Shown one piece after another: positions 18,308 through 26,376 of a stretch of 56,757 nt of DNA. Every line of letters begins with the position of its first letter. Position 1 is the first letter of the stretch. Position numbers and translations under genes: made by a program. A model generated the notes under the pieces. It worked only from the letters and a program-made list of their open reading frames with translations, searched no databases and was not told where the DNA came from. The stretch lies in the NCBI GenBank assembly GCA_029063085.1, contig JAIDOW010000099.1, positions 1 to 56,757 on the forward strand, read 5' to 3'. This DNA is from Lachnospiraceae bacterium. Lineage in GTDB: Bacteria; Bacillota; Clostridia; Lachnospirales; Lachnospiraceae.

Positions 18308-20629
18308 TTGGGGAAACGGTTAAATATAGGTCTTTTTATAGACGATATTGATGCAGTATTTACCAGCGAAGCAGTAAAAGGTGCTGAGCTGGGTGCTATC
18401 GCAATTGATGCTAATATATACATATTTCCGGGAATGTATCTGGATGGGGCAGATATTTCCGATGACCATGTGCGCTACGAATACCAGTACAATACCTTAT
18501 TCCAGTTTGCCAGTGAAAAACATCTGGATGTACTGTATGTAATGATGGGCATGATAGGATGCCGCGTCAGTACGGAAGAACAGACTGCTTTTCTTAAACA
18601 ATATCTGGGAATTCCCATCGTAACCCTCTATACCAAAATGGAAGGATATCAATCCATAATCTTTGACAATCAGATTGCTTTTATGCAGGGAATCCGCCAT
18701 CTGATCATTGATCATCACGCCCAAAAAATCGGATATGTGAGTGGTCCTAAGACCAATGTGGATGCCATGGAACGTCTTGACGCATACAAAAAGGTTCTTA
18801 AGGAAACAGGAATTCCATATAACGATGACTATGTAATCTATGGCAATTTCGAGGAGAGCAGTGAAAAGCTGATCGGTGATTTTGCCGCTGCACATCCGGA
18901 ACTGGATGCTCTGGTATTTGCAAATGACCGTATGGCATTAGGCGGCTATCGTGCATTTTCCAAAATGGATATCAAAGTCGGACAGGACTTGCTGGTAGTC
19001 AGTTTTGACAATTCTTCTTTTGCCCCAAGTCTGACCCCGCCTCTCACTACAGTAGAGGCAAATGCTGCCGAACTGTCTTATAAAGCAATCGCAAACGCAA
19101 AAATCTTTGTTAAAACCGGCAGGCTTGACAACCTTCAGGTAGACACCCATTTAGTCAAGCGATCTTCCTGCGGCTGCTTAAATTTTAACTACCAGACCAT
19201 ATCAGAACGTTTAAACATTTCCCAGCTTCTGCTCAAACATAACAAAACTCCTATGATGGAAAAAATATATGATTACCTTTTTGGAGAGTATATAGAAGGC
19301 GAGGACCTTTATCAGATCAAAGATGATCTGGCTGTGTTTGTGAAAATGCTTTGTGAAATGATGGATATGGATAAATTTAACATATATCAAAAGGATGTGA
19401 CTGTGGTCTTTTTACAGATCATTTCCCAGCCTTTATTCCGGTATACCACTGCGGAACTGTTTTTTGATTTCCTGATGTCATTACAGTACGAACTCCGCAA
19501 TACTATCATTGACATTGACCAGCAGTTAAGACTAATGGATTTATTCTCCTCTTTTTACCGGGAGCTTGCCATTACAAACTGGCAGGTTATCCACGGTCAG
19601 CAAGAGGGCATGGAGAGGATGTCCCGCCTTATCAACAGCATGACGGTAGATATGTTCCGAATGGAGGATGAGGGCAGAATACCTTATGAACGGGCACTGG
19701 ATAACCTTAATTCCATTGGTATGCAGACCGCTTATCTCTTTACCTTTGAAGAACCTGTTTACCACCCAAGGGAAAACCGTTTTATAAAGCCGGATAAGCT
19801 TCTCTTTCGTGCATATTACGACAGGAAAGGCGCTGTCGCTATACCGGAACAACTACAGCTCATAGATACTGATAATATCTTTGATCATGACAAACTGCCA
19901 AAGGACCGCCGTGTTACCATGGTGTTATCCCCTCTTTTTTCTGATGAGGAATTATATGGCATTTTAATGAGTGAAATACATTATGAATCCTTTCGCAACA
20001 TAGCACCGGTCACCATACAGATTTCCGTAGCTTTAAAGTCTCTCTCACTGTTAGAACAGCAAAGTAAAATCCAGCAGCAGCTTCGGGAGAATCTTGACCA
20101 GATGTCCGAAAGCAACAGTTTTCTGGCTGAAATCTCCAAAACCGACCAGCTTACCGGTCTATATAACCGCTGGGGCTTTTTAGACCACGTACAGTCTATC
20201 GTATCTAACCCCAGAAATTATCATAAAGAAATCATGGTGCTTTACGCAGATATGGATAATCTCAAGACAATCAATGATGAATATGGACATGATGAAGGAG
20301 ATTTTGCATTAAAAGAGATTGCAGCCATCCTGAAAGAAGCATTCCGCAACACAGATGTTGTTGCCAGGTTCGGCGGGGATGAATTTGTTGCTTTTGCCCT
20401 GCTTGGAATTCCCGATTACGAAAACATCATGAAACGCCGGATTGCAGAAATTACAGAACGGCACAACAAAACAGTAAATAAACCTTACCGAATCGAAATG
20501 AGTACCGGTATCTGCGAATTACATTGTGAACCGGCTCTGGATATTTCCGGTGTGCTGGAGACAGCAGACAAAAAGCTGTATCAGGAAAAAAAAGTAAAAA
20601 AAGAAAAACAAAAGCGTAACAATCGTTAA
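18308..20629 (+). CDS. diguanylate cyclase with LacI-type ligand-binding domain
   Basis: Residues about 5-300 form a periplasmic-binding-protein-like domain of the LacI/GalR type (LNIGLFIDDID, DALVFANDRMALGGYRAF, LTTVEANAAELSYKA, RSSCGCLN) without the usual helix-turn-helix. A helical and GAF-like middle follows, and residues about 605-760 are a GGDEF domain with intact RFGGDEF catalytic motif and an RNTD inhibitory site five residues before it. I infer a cytosolic c-di-GMP synthase controlled by a small molecule, perhaps a sugar. No signal peptide or membrane helix is seen. The TTG start has AAGGAG at 18291-18296, 11 bases upstream. The gene ends 5 bp from the convergent CapA gene. Confidence 0.88.
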   Translation: MGKRLNIGLFIDDIDAVFTSEAVKGAELGAIAIDANIYIFPGMYLDGADISDDHVRYEYQYNTLFQFASEKHLDVLYVMMGMIGCRVSTEEQTAFLKQYLGIPIVTLYTKMEGYQSIIFDNQIAFMQGIRHLIIDHHAQKIGYVSGPKTNVDAMERLDAYKKVLKETGIPYNDDYVIYGNFEESSEKLIGDFAAAHPELDALVFANDRMALGGYRAFSKMDIKVGQDLLVVSFDNSSFAPSLTPPLTTVEANAAELSYKAIANAKIFVKTGRLDNLQVDTHLVKRSSCGCLNFNYQTISERLNISQLLLKHNKTPMMEKIYDYLFGEYIEGEDLYQIKDDLAVFVKMLCEMMDMDKFNIYQKDVTVVFLQIISQPLFRYTTAELFFDFLMSLQYELRNTIIDIDQQLRLMDLFSSFYRELAITNWQVIHGQQEGMERMSRLINSMTVDMFRMEDEGRIPYERALDNLNSIGMQTAYLFTFEEPVYHPRENRFIKPDKLLFRAYYDRKGAVAIPEQLQLIDTDNIFDHDKLPKDRRVTMVLSPLFSDEELYGILMSEIHYESFRNIAPVTIQISVALKSLSLLEQQSKIQQQLRENLDQMSESNSFLAEISKTDQLTGLYNRWGFLDHVQSIVSNPRNYHKEIMVLYADMDNLKTINDEYGHDEGDFALKEIAAILKEAFRNTDVVARFGGDEFVAFALLGIPDYENIMKRRIAEITERHNKTVNKPYRIEMSTGICELHCEPALDISGVLETADKKLYQEKKVKKEKQKRNNR

Positions 20630-20634
20630 GAATA

Positions 20635-21744
20635 TTATTTTACTTTTCCACCGGATTTAATCGTTACATGCATTCCTCTGCTAAGTCTGTTCATTTTTTT
20701 AATCAGCCTGTCCTTTTCCCTGCCGGACAAAGGAACGGGCTGATAATTATTTGTATGAGACACCGAGGATAATGAGCACGGAATTACACGCACCTCTTTC
20801 TTTTTCAACAGTTTCCCATTTTTTATATAAAAAGTCTGCTGAAAAATCATCGTATCCTTGTCTGATGGATTTACATTACCACCAAAGCAAAAGTTCCCCA
20901 GACTGTAGACGATGTACCTGCCCTTATATTTTTCAATTCCCTGAAGCACATGGGGATGATGCCCAATCACAAGATCTGCTCCCTGATCAATTGCATATTT
21001 CCCCAAATTCTTCTGGATGCCGTCAGGATAATAATCCCTTTCAATTCCCCAATGAAAACTGACAATAATAATCTTTGCTTTCTTCTTTTTGGCTTTCTTA
21101 ATCGTATCTTTTATCTGCCTATGGGAAACCCCGCTCAGCTGGTTAAATCCCAAAAATGCAACTTTAACCCCTTTAACTTTTTTATAAGCGATGGTTCCAT
21201 AATGACAATATACAATCCCGTCTTTTCGCAATGCCCTTTTTGTATCCTCAAATGCCGATGTTCCAAAATCCATGAAGTGGTTATTGGCAAGGTTCACAAC
21301 TTCAACGGAACCCTTTTTTAATATCTTTGTATATTCTGCCGGACCTTTAAAAGTATATGTTTTATTCGCACGGTGTGTGGAATTCGTCAGTGTTCCCTCA
21401 AAATTAACAAGGGTGATATCATCTTTTCCGAATATTTTCCGTACTTTTTTAAGAAAATAACCTGCCCCCTCCCGTCTGTAATAACTGTTAAAATTATTAT
21501 AATATCTCGAATCCACACCTAATGTACAATCTCCCGCTGCACTGATCGTAACCGCTATTGTCTTGTTTTTCTTCTTCTGAACCTCCTTTTCCATCTCCTC
21601 CTGACCGTTTTCCGTCCCCATCTGTGCTGCTGATACCGTGACAGATTCTGATCCTGCTGGCAGTATCAAAGCTATAAAACCCACTAAAAACAACAATACA
21701 ACAATAAAAATATTTTTACATAAATATAATAATAAATTTTTCAT
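20635..21744 (-). CDS. CapA-family secreted phosphoesterase-like protein
   Basis: This 369-residue protein has an N-terminal signal or anchor (IFIVVLLFLVGFIALILPAG, about residues 12-31) and then the CapA/PgsA calcineurin-like fold. Metal-binding-type motifs are visible: AAGDCTLG, VNFEGTLT, NLANNHFMDFG, SFHWGIE and IGHHPHVLQGIE. CapA proteins take part in poly-gamma-glutamate or other cell-surface polymer assembly, but no other capsule gene is nearby. The start follows an upstream A-rich region with a weak ribosome binding site. There is no obvious terminator between it and the convergent cyclase gene. Confidence 0.88.
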   Translation of the reverse strand: MKNLLLYLCKNIFIVVLLFLVGFIALILPAGSESVTVSAAQMGTENGQEEMEKEVQKKKNKTIAVTISAAGDCTLGVDSRYYNNFNSYYRREGAGYFLKKVRKIFGKDDITLVNFEGTLTNSTHRANKTYTFKGPAEYTKILKKGSVEVVNLANNHFMDFGTSAFEDTKRALRKDGIVYCHYGTIAYKKVKGVKVAFLGFNQLSGVSHRQIKDTIKKAKKKKAKIIIVSFHWGIERDYYPDGIQKNLGKYAIDQGADLVIGHHPHVLQGIEKYKGRYIVYSLGNFCFGGNVNPSDKDTMIFQQTFYIKNGKLLKKKEVRVIPCSLSSVSHTNNYQPVPLSGREKDRLIKKMNRLSRGMHVTIKSGGKVK

Positions 21745-21859
21745 AACCCATATCCTGAATCTTTTATATTTTCTTTAATAGTAGCATATTCCATAGAGAG
21801 AGACAAGATTTGCTTCACAATACTCAACTTAATATGGTTTTCATAAAATCTTTATGTTG

Positions 21860-21991
21860 TGTATACAATCCGCTCTTTCCCCAAATACTGATTTTTTCTA
21901 TATCTATCACATTTTTAATGTTTTTATATCCTCTTTTTTGTACTGAAAAAAGTACAAAATTTGGATGATTTTTCATTGACGTGTATACAAT
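21860..21991 (+). promoter_or_regulatory. operator-like motifs upstream of the pfl promoter
   Basis: The decamer TGTATACAAT, containing the palindrome TGTATACA, occurs at 21860-21869 and again at 21982-21991, where it overlaps the spacer of the pfl promoter. Between them, TTTGTAC and GTACAAA (21937-21958) form a perfect 7-bp inverted repeat 18 bp ahead of the -35 box. The regulator is unknown. Confidence 0.5.
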
Positions 21992-22004
21992 ATAAACCTA
22001 TAAT
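21976..22004 (+). promoter_or_regulatory. strong promoter of the pfl operon
   Basis: TTGACG (21976-21981), 17-bp spacer, TATAAT (21999-22004). The leader then holds an imperfect inverted repeat (GAATTTCACC at about 22016 and GGTGAATTTC at about 22038) before the AGGAGG ribosome binding site of pflB. Confidence 0.85.
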
Positions 22005-22080
22005 AGAGTCATGAGAATTTCACCGCTTGACAATGAGGTGAATTTCATAAATTTTTTAATTAAAAGGAGGACATTTTGAA

Positions 22081-24120
22081 ATGAGATCAGAATGGAATGG
22101 TTTCACAGGTGGTAATTGGGAGAAGTTTGTTGATGTGCGTGACTTCATTCAGAAAAACTACACACCATATGAAGGTGATGACAGTTTCTTAGCAGGACCT
22201 ACCCAGAATACCACAGACTTATGGGCACAGGTTATGGATTTGACAAAGAAGGAAAGAGAAGCAGGCGGTGTGCTTGATATGGATACCAAAATTGTTTCTA
22301 CTTTAACTTCACACGGACCGGGATATCTTGACAAGGATAAGGAAACAATCGTAGGTTTCCAGACTGACAAGCCTTTCAAGAGAGGTATGAATGTATACGG
22401 CGGACTCCGTATGGCTATGAAGGCCTGCGAGGATAACGGTTACAAGGTAGATGAAGAAGTTGTAGATTTCTTCTCTAAACACAGAAAAACACACAACGAA
22501 GGTGTATTTGACGTATATGATGCAGAGATTAGAAAATGTCGTTCTAACCATATCGTTACTGGTCTTCCTGATGCTTACGGACGTGGACGTATTATCGGTG
22601 ATTACAGAAGAGTTGCTCTTTACGGTACAGACTTCTTGATTCAGGATAAGTTAGCACAGAAGGAATCCTTCGGTAATGTTTACACAGATGATGTAATCCG
22701 CGGTAAGGAAGAGATTTCTGAGCAGATCAAGGCTCTTAAAGAGTTAACAGCTATGGCTAAGGTTTATGGTTTTGATATTTCACAGCCTGCTAAGAACGTA
22801 CAGGAAGCAATTCAGTGGACATATTTCGGATATTTAGGAGCTGTTAAAGAGCAGAACGGTGCTGCAATGTCACTTGGACGTACAGCTACTTTCTTAGATG
22901 TATATGCAGAAAGAGATTTAGCTGCTGGTACATTTACTGAGGAGCAGATCCAGGAGTTCATCGACCACTTCGTTATGAAGTTAAGATGTGTTAAGTTTGC
23001 ACGTACACCTGAATACAATCAGATTTTCGCTGGTGATCCGGTTTGGGTAACTGAATCATTAGGTGGTATGGGTGTTGACGGTCGTACATTAGTATCTAAG
23101 ATGAGCTTCCGTTACCTTAACACTCTGAACAACTTAGGTACATCACCAGAGCCAAACTTAACAGTACTTTGGTCAACAAAAGCTCCTATGGGATGGAAGC
23201 AGTTCTGTGCTAAGATGTCTATCAAGTCATCTTCTATCCAGTATGAGAATGATGATATGATGAGACCTCTTCATGGTGATGATTACGGTATTGCATGTTG
23301 TGTATCTTCTATGGTTATCGGTAAAGAGATGCAGTTCTTCGGAGCACGTGCAAACCTGGCTAAATGTTTACTTTACGCTATCAACGGTGGTGTGGATGAG
23401 TGTACAGGCGTACAGGTAGGTCCTAAGTACCGTCCGGTTGAAGGCGATGTTCTTGATTATGATGATGTAATGGCTAAGTTTGATGATATGATGGATTGGT
23501 TAGCTGGTGTATATGTAAGTGCACTGAACATCATCCACTATATGCATGACAAATATGCTTACGAGAGAATCCAGATGGCATTACATGACAGAGATGTTAA
23601 GAGATACTTTGCAACAGGTGTTGCTGGTCTTTCTATCGTAGCTGACTCTTTATCAGCTATCAAGTATGCTAAGGTAAAACCGGTTCGTAATGAGCAGGGC
23701 ATCGTAGTAAGCTACGAGACAGAGGGTGATTTCCCTAAATATGGTAACAATGATGACCGTGTAGATGAGATTGCAACTTATATCGTAACTACATTCATGG
23801 ATAAGCTTAGAAAACGCCACGTATACCGTAACGGTATCCCTACCCAGTCAATCCTTACCATTACTTCTAACGTAACCTACGGTAAGAACACTGGTGATAC
23901 TCCTTGTGGACGTAAGCATGGTGCACCATTTGCTCCAGGTGCTAATCCACTTCATAAGAGAGATACCCACGGTGCTGTCGCTTCTTTGGCATCTGTAGCT
24001 AAGATTCCATTCAAGGATGCACAGGATGGTATTTCTAATACCTTCTCTATCATTCCGGGTGCTCTTGGTAAAGAGGATCAGGTATTTGCAGGAGATATCG
24101 ATCTTGATTTAAGCAAATAA
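22081..24120 (+). CDS. pflB: pyruvate formate-lyase catalytic body, lacking the glycyl-radical tail
   Basis: PFL converts pyruvate and CoA to acetyl-CoA and formate by a radical mechanism. This 679-residue protein matches the family from [15 protein letters not shown]-like start (here [15 protein letters not shown]) through the active-site Cys406-Cys407 pair ([10 protein letters not shown]) to [11 protein letters not shown]. It then stops after GDIDLDLSK, about 80 residues short of the usual about 750-760. The missing part, the radical domain with RVSGYAV, is encoded separately at 24436-24678. The stop is not an obvious frameshift: the following gene has its own ribosome binding site and the cut falls in a linker. 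AGGAGG lies 10 bases upstream of the ATG. Confidence 0.96.
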   Translation: MRSEWNGFTGGNWEKFVDVRDFIQKNYTPYEGDDSFLAGPTQNTTDLWAQVMDLTKKEREAGGVLDMDTKIVSTLTSHGPGYLDKDKETIVGFQTDKPFKRGMNVYGGLRMAMKACEDNGYKVDEEVVDFFSKHRKTHNEGVFDVYDAEIRKCRSNHIVTGLPDAYGRGRIIGDYRRVALYGTDFLIQDKLAQKESFGNVYTDDVIRGKEEISEQIKALKELTAMAKVYGFDISQPAKNVQEAIQWTYFGYLGAVKEQNGAAMSLGRTATFLDVYAERDLAAGTFTEEQIQEFIDHFVMKLRCVKFARTPEYNQIFAGDPVWVTESLGGMGVDGRTLVSKMSFRYLNTLNNLGTSPEPNLTVLWSTKAPMGWKQFCAKMSIKSSSIQYENDDMMRPLHGDDYGIACCVSSMVIGKEMQFFGARANLAKCLLYAINGGVDECTGVQVGPKYRPVEGDVLDYDDVMAKFDDMMDWLAGVYVSALNIIHYMHDKYAYERIQMALHDRDVKRYFATGVAGLSIVADSLSAIKYAKVKPVRNEQGIVVSYETEGDFPKYGNNDDRVDEIATYIVTTFMDKLRKRHVYRNGIPTQSILTITSNVTYGKNTGDTPCGRKHGAPFAPGANPLHKRDTHGAVASLASVAKIPFKDAQDGISNTFSIIPGALGKEDQVFAGDIDLDLSK

Positions 24121-24144
24121 CAGGAACAATCAAACGGAAGAACT

Positions 24145-24170
24145 GATGCCTGTTTCTAACAGGCATTAGA
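24145..24170 (+). repeat. hairpin between pflB and the next gene
   Basis: ATGCCTG and CAGGCAT form a 7-bp stem with a 7-base loop in the 75-bp gap. No T tract follows, so it looks like an mRNA processing or stability element that could set different levels for the PFL parts. Confidence 0.5.
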
Positions 24171-24195
24171 TTCCCTTTATATTCGGAGGTTTATG

Positions 24196-24414
24196 ATGGC
24201 TGACGAGAAAAATCAGGTAGATGACATTGTGAAAATGTTAGATAACATGATGGATAAAGGTCATGGACACGTAAATGTATCCGTAGACGAAACGGTAGCG
24301 GCAGGAGAAAAAACTGCTGTTACATTAGGCTGTACCGACTGTGCAAAGGGTGACCTGGCATGCAGTGTCCCCACTTTGATGGAAGGTATGGACGAAGAGT
24401 TACACAAATATTGA
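24196..24414 (+). CDS. small cysteine-bearing protein related to the PFL radical domain
   Basis: This 72-residue protein lies between pflB and the free radical domain, with GGAGG six bases before the ATG at 24196. Its first 30 residues line up without gaps with the radical-domain protein downstream (both have QVD at 7-9, MLD at 14-16, G22, H25, N27, V28 and V30). It then diverges: instead of the RVSGYAV glycyl loop it has LGCTDCAKGDLAC, with Cys46, Cys49 and Cys56. I recognise no family function. A regulatory or repair partner of PFL, a metal-binding decoy tail or a redox sensor are possible readings. Confidence 0.85.
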   Translation: MADEKNQVDDIVKMLDNMMDKGHGHVNVSVDETVAAGEKTAVTLGCTDCAKGDLACSVPTLMEGMDEELHKY

Positions 24415-24435
24415 TTGAATAAGGAGGAATATAAA

Positions 24436-24678
24436 ATGGCAGCAAATTCACAACAGGTTGATAATTTAGTAAACATGTTAGACGGCTATATTGAAGAAGG
24501 TGGATATCATCTTAATGTTAACGTATTAAATCGTGATACATTATTAGATGCACAGAAGCATCCTGAGAATTATCCACAGTTGACAATCCGTGTTTCCGGT
24601 TATGCAGTTAACTTCATTAAGTTGACACCGGAACAGCAAAATGACGTAATCTCAAGAACATTCCATGAGAATATGTAA
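24436..24678 (+). CDS. free glycyl-radical domain of pyruvate formate-lyase (GrcA-like)
   Basis: This 80-residue protein equals the C-terminal end of a normal [38 protein letters not shown] and the terminal [17 protein letters not shown]-type helix. Gly55 in RVSGYAV is the residue that carries the radical (Gly734 in the E. coli enzyme). Because the adjacent pflB lacks this domain, the protein is probably an essential subunit, unlike E. coli GrcA/YfiD, which repairs a full-length enzyme. The start at 24436 follows AAGGAGG by 8 bases; an earlier TTG at 24415 is less likely. It sits 21 bp after the preceding gene. Confidence 0.94.
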   Translation: MAANSQQVDNLVNMLDGYIEEGGYHLNVNVLNRDTLLDAQKHPENYPQLTIRVSGYAVNFIKLTPEQQNDVISRTFHENM

Positions 24679-24732
24679 TAACAGCTAAAGCATTATTCTA
24701 AGGAATCACTGATTAATCAGCGTTTTCCTAAA

Positions 24733-24781
24733 GGGCTGTCGCACTAAGAAAATTTTTCTTTTGCTGCGGCAGCTCTTTTTT
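24733..24781 (+). terminator. terminator after the pfl genes
   Basis: The arms GGGCTGTCGCA and TGCGGCAGCTC enclose a second A/T pairing, and a run of seven T residues follows. It separates the PFL genes from pflA, which may still be reached by read-through. Confidence 0.85.
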
Positions 24782-24836
24782 ATAAACGCAGTCACCTATT
24801 GCATACGGATCAACATTGGTAAAGGAGTATAATTTT

Positions 24837-25604
24837 ATGGTTGGACACATTCATTCCATTGAAACCTGCGGCACTGTAGACGGACCAGGAATGCGCTATG
24901 TAGTATTTTTTAAGGGCTGTCCTATGCGCTGTTTATACTGTCACAACCCGGACACCTGGGATCCACAGGGTGGGGAAGAACATACTGTGGAAGACTTGTT
25001 AGAACAATATGATTCTCTGAAACATTTCTATGCAAATGGAGGTATCACGGCTACCGGCGGCGAACCTCTTATGCAAATGGATTTTCTGACAGAATTATTT
25101 GAAAAGGCAAAAGAAAAAGGGATTCATACCTGCTTAGATACTTCTGGAGTTATCTTTCATCGGGATAACCCCGATTTATTAGCCAGATTTGACCGTCTTA
25201 TGAAAGTAACAGACCTTGTCATGTTGGATATCAAGCACATTAATCCGGACGAACATCAAAAACTTTGCAAGCAACCAAATGAAAATATTCTGGATTTTGC
25301 AAGATATATTGATGAAAAAGGGGTTGATATCTGGATTCGCCACGTAATCGTTAAAGATATTACCCTAATCGACGATTATCTGGATGAACTGGGATATTTT
25401 ATCGGAAGTCTTAAACATCTCAAAGCATTGGACGTGTTACCATACCATAATATGGGTGAGGTAAAATACCAAAATTTAGGCATGGACTATCCGCTAAAAG
25501 GTATGGAACCTCTTACCAAAGAGGATGCGGTTTACGCCCGGGAAATTATTCTGAAAGCTGCCAGACGCCGCAGACAAGACGATGCTGCAAAGGAATCGGA
25601 TTAA
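24837..25604 (+). CDS. pflA: pyruvate formate-lyase activating enzyme (radical SAM)
   Basis: The enzyme abstracts a hydrogen from the PFL glycine using a [4Fe-4S] cluster and S-adenosylmethionine. The 255-residue protein has the family start (GHIHSIETCGTVDGPG), the cluster motif CPMRCLYC (CX3CX2C, about residues 29-36), the GG(E)P motif in TATGGEPLM and the usual length. AAAGGAG lies 7 bases before the ATG at 24837. The protein partner here would be the split PFL, so it must recognise a free radical domain docked on PflB. Confidence 0.97.
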   Translation: MVGHIHSIETCGTVDGPGMRYVVFFKGCPMRCLYCHNPDTWDPQGGEEHTVEDLLEQYDSLKHFYANGGITATGGEPLMQMDFLTELFEKAKEKGIHTCLDTSGVIFHRDNPDLLARFDRLMKVTDLVMLDIKHINPDEHQKLCKQPNENILDFARYIDEKGVDIWIRHVIVKDITLIDDYLDELGYFIGSLKHLKALDVLPYHNMGEVKYQNLGMDYPLKGMEPLTKEDAVYAREIILKAARRRRQDDAAKESD

Positions 25605-25688
25605 ATTCCCAAATTCCCTGCTTTTCACATTCCGTCACGGCAATCGTTATGACAGCGTGAAAAGTAACATGATTTATCTATAAAAAAC

Positions 25689-25717
25689 TTGCTATCTATG
25701 TAAAGTTGTTTTAAAAT
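25689..25717 (+). promoter_or_regulatory. possible promoter for the ferredoxin gene
   Basis: TTGCTA (25689-25694), 17-bp spacer, TAAAAT (25712-25717). Upstream, CTTTTCAC and GTGAAAAG (about 25638-25676) form an inverted repeat that may end the pflA transcript. Confidence 0.5.
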
Positions 25718-25779
25718 ATACTTATTAAGGTGTTTTACCAATAAGTAATAACCTATACTGAATGAAGGAGGATATTATT

Positions 25780-25950
25780 ATGGCATTTGTTATTTCTGAT
25801 AACTGTGTATCTTGCGGTGCTTGTGCTGGTTCTTGTCCAGTAGGAGCAATCAGCGAAGGTGATGGCAAATTTGAAATTGATGCAGCTGCATGTATTTCTT
25901 GCGGTTCATGTGCTGGAACCTGCCCTGCCGGAGCAATCTCTGAAGAGTAA
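25780..25950 (+). CDS. 2[4Fe-4S] ferredoxin
   Basis: This 56-residue clostridial-type ferredoxin carries two [4Fe-4S] clusters and shuttles electrons in anaerobic metabolism. Both cluster motifs are intact: CVSCGACAGSCPVG and CISCGSCAGTCPAG, the two halves being near duplicates. AAGGAGG precedes the ATG at 25780 by about 8 bases. It lies next to pflA but has its own promoter candidate and terminator. It could feed electrons to PflA or hydrogenase; the partner is not shown by the sequence. Confidence 0.97.
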   Translation: MAFVISDNCVSCGACAGSCPVGAISEGDGKFEIDAAACISCGSCAGTCPAGAISEE

Positions 25951-25963
25951 GAACATATGAAGG

Positions 25964-25990
25964 AACCTGCTTTTGCAGGTTTTTTCTTTT
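25964..25990 (+). terminator. terminator of the ferredoxin gene
   Basis: AACCTGC-TTTT-GCAGGTT is followed by a T-rich run, 14 bp past the stop codon. Confidence 0.9.
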
Positions 25991-26088
25991 TATACGGTAA
26001 TGATGATAAAAGCACTTAATTAAAGTAATACAACATATTTCTTCTATAATGCTTGTGATGGAATGCACCGGCAGGGAAGTAATTTCAT

Positions 26089-26229
26089 TTAAAAACTCGT
26101 CGATGACCAACTACCATCCTCAAAGAAGATATCCGGTGCTTCTGACACCATAACCCATTCAGCAACATCTACTCCTTCCAAAATCACAAAATCCGCTTTT
26201 GGGGTAAAACAACGAGAGAACAGGTCCTG
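26089..26229 (-). pseudogene. possible coding remnant, 46 codons without a start
   Basis: The minus strand is open for 46 codons ending in SEAPDIFFEDGSWSSTSF and a TAA at 26089. The composition looks protein-like, but there is no plausible start and no family is recognised. It lies downstream of the chemoreceptor gene and of a pair of 21-bp-spaced repeats (26299-26337). The rest of 25991-26376 holds no gene I can support. Confidence 0.3.
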
Positions 26230-26298
26230 TTACATACCTGCCCTCTTTTCCGGTTGTCTCTTTGATGTTTTAATATTATTTTACATATCCATAATACC

Positions 26299-26337
26299 GG
26301 AACCATCTGCACTTTTTCCGGTATGATTTGCATATTG
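26299..26337 (-). promoter_or_regulatory. second pair of LytTR-type direct repeats
   Basis: GGAACCATCTGCACTTTT (26299-26316) and GGTATGATTTGCATATTG (26320-26337) are spaced exactly 21 bp and are degenerate copies of the pair upstream of the kinase gene (30265-30303), in the same orientation. They lie just past the end of the chemoreceptor gene. Confidence 0.5.
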
Positions 26338-26376
26338 GCTACATTTTCCTGTAATTTTTGCAACGACATGATACAA

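Noticed and set aside
24145-24170. Terminator between pflB and the small cysteine protein
   Set aside because: A hairpin exists but no T tract follows, so it was kept only as an mRNA element.
22081-24678. Split PFL as a simple frameshift artefact
   Set aside because: A separate gene with its own ribosome binding site lies between the two parts and the radical domain has its own ribosome binding site, so one indel cannot rejoin them.
25850-26110. 86-codon minus-strand frame overlapping the ferredoxin gene
   Set aside because: It is antisense to a well-supported ferredoxin and its terminator, with no ribosome binding site.
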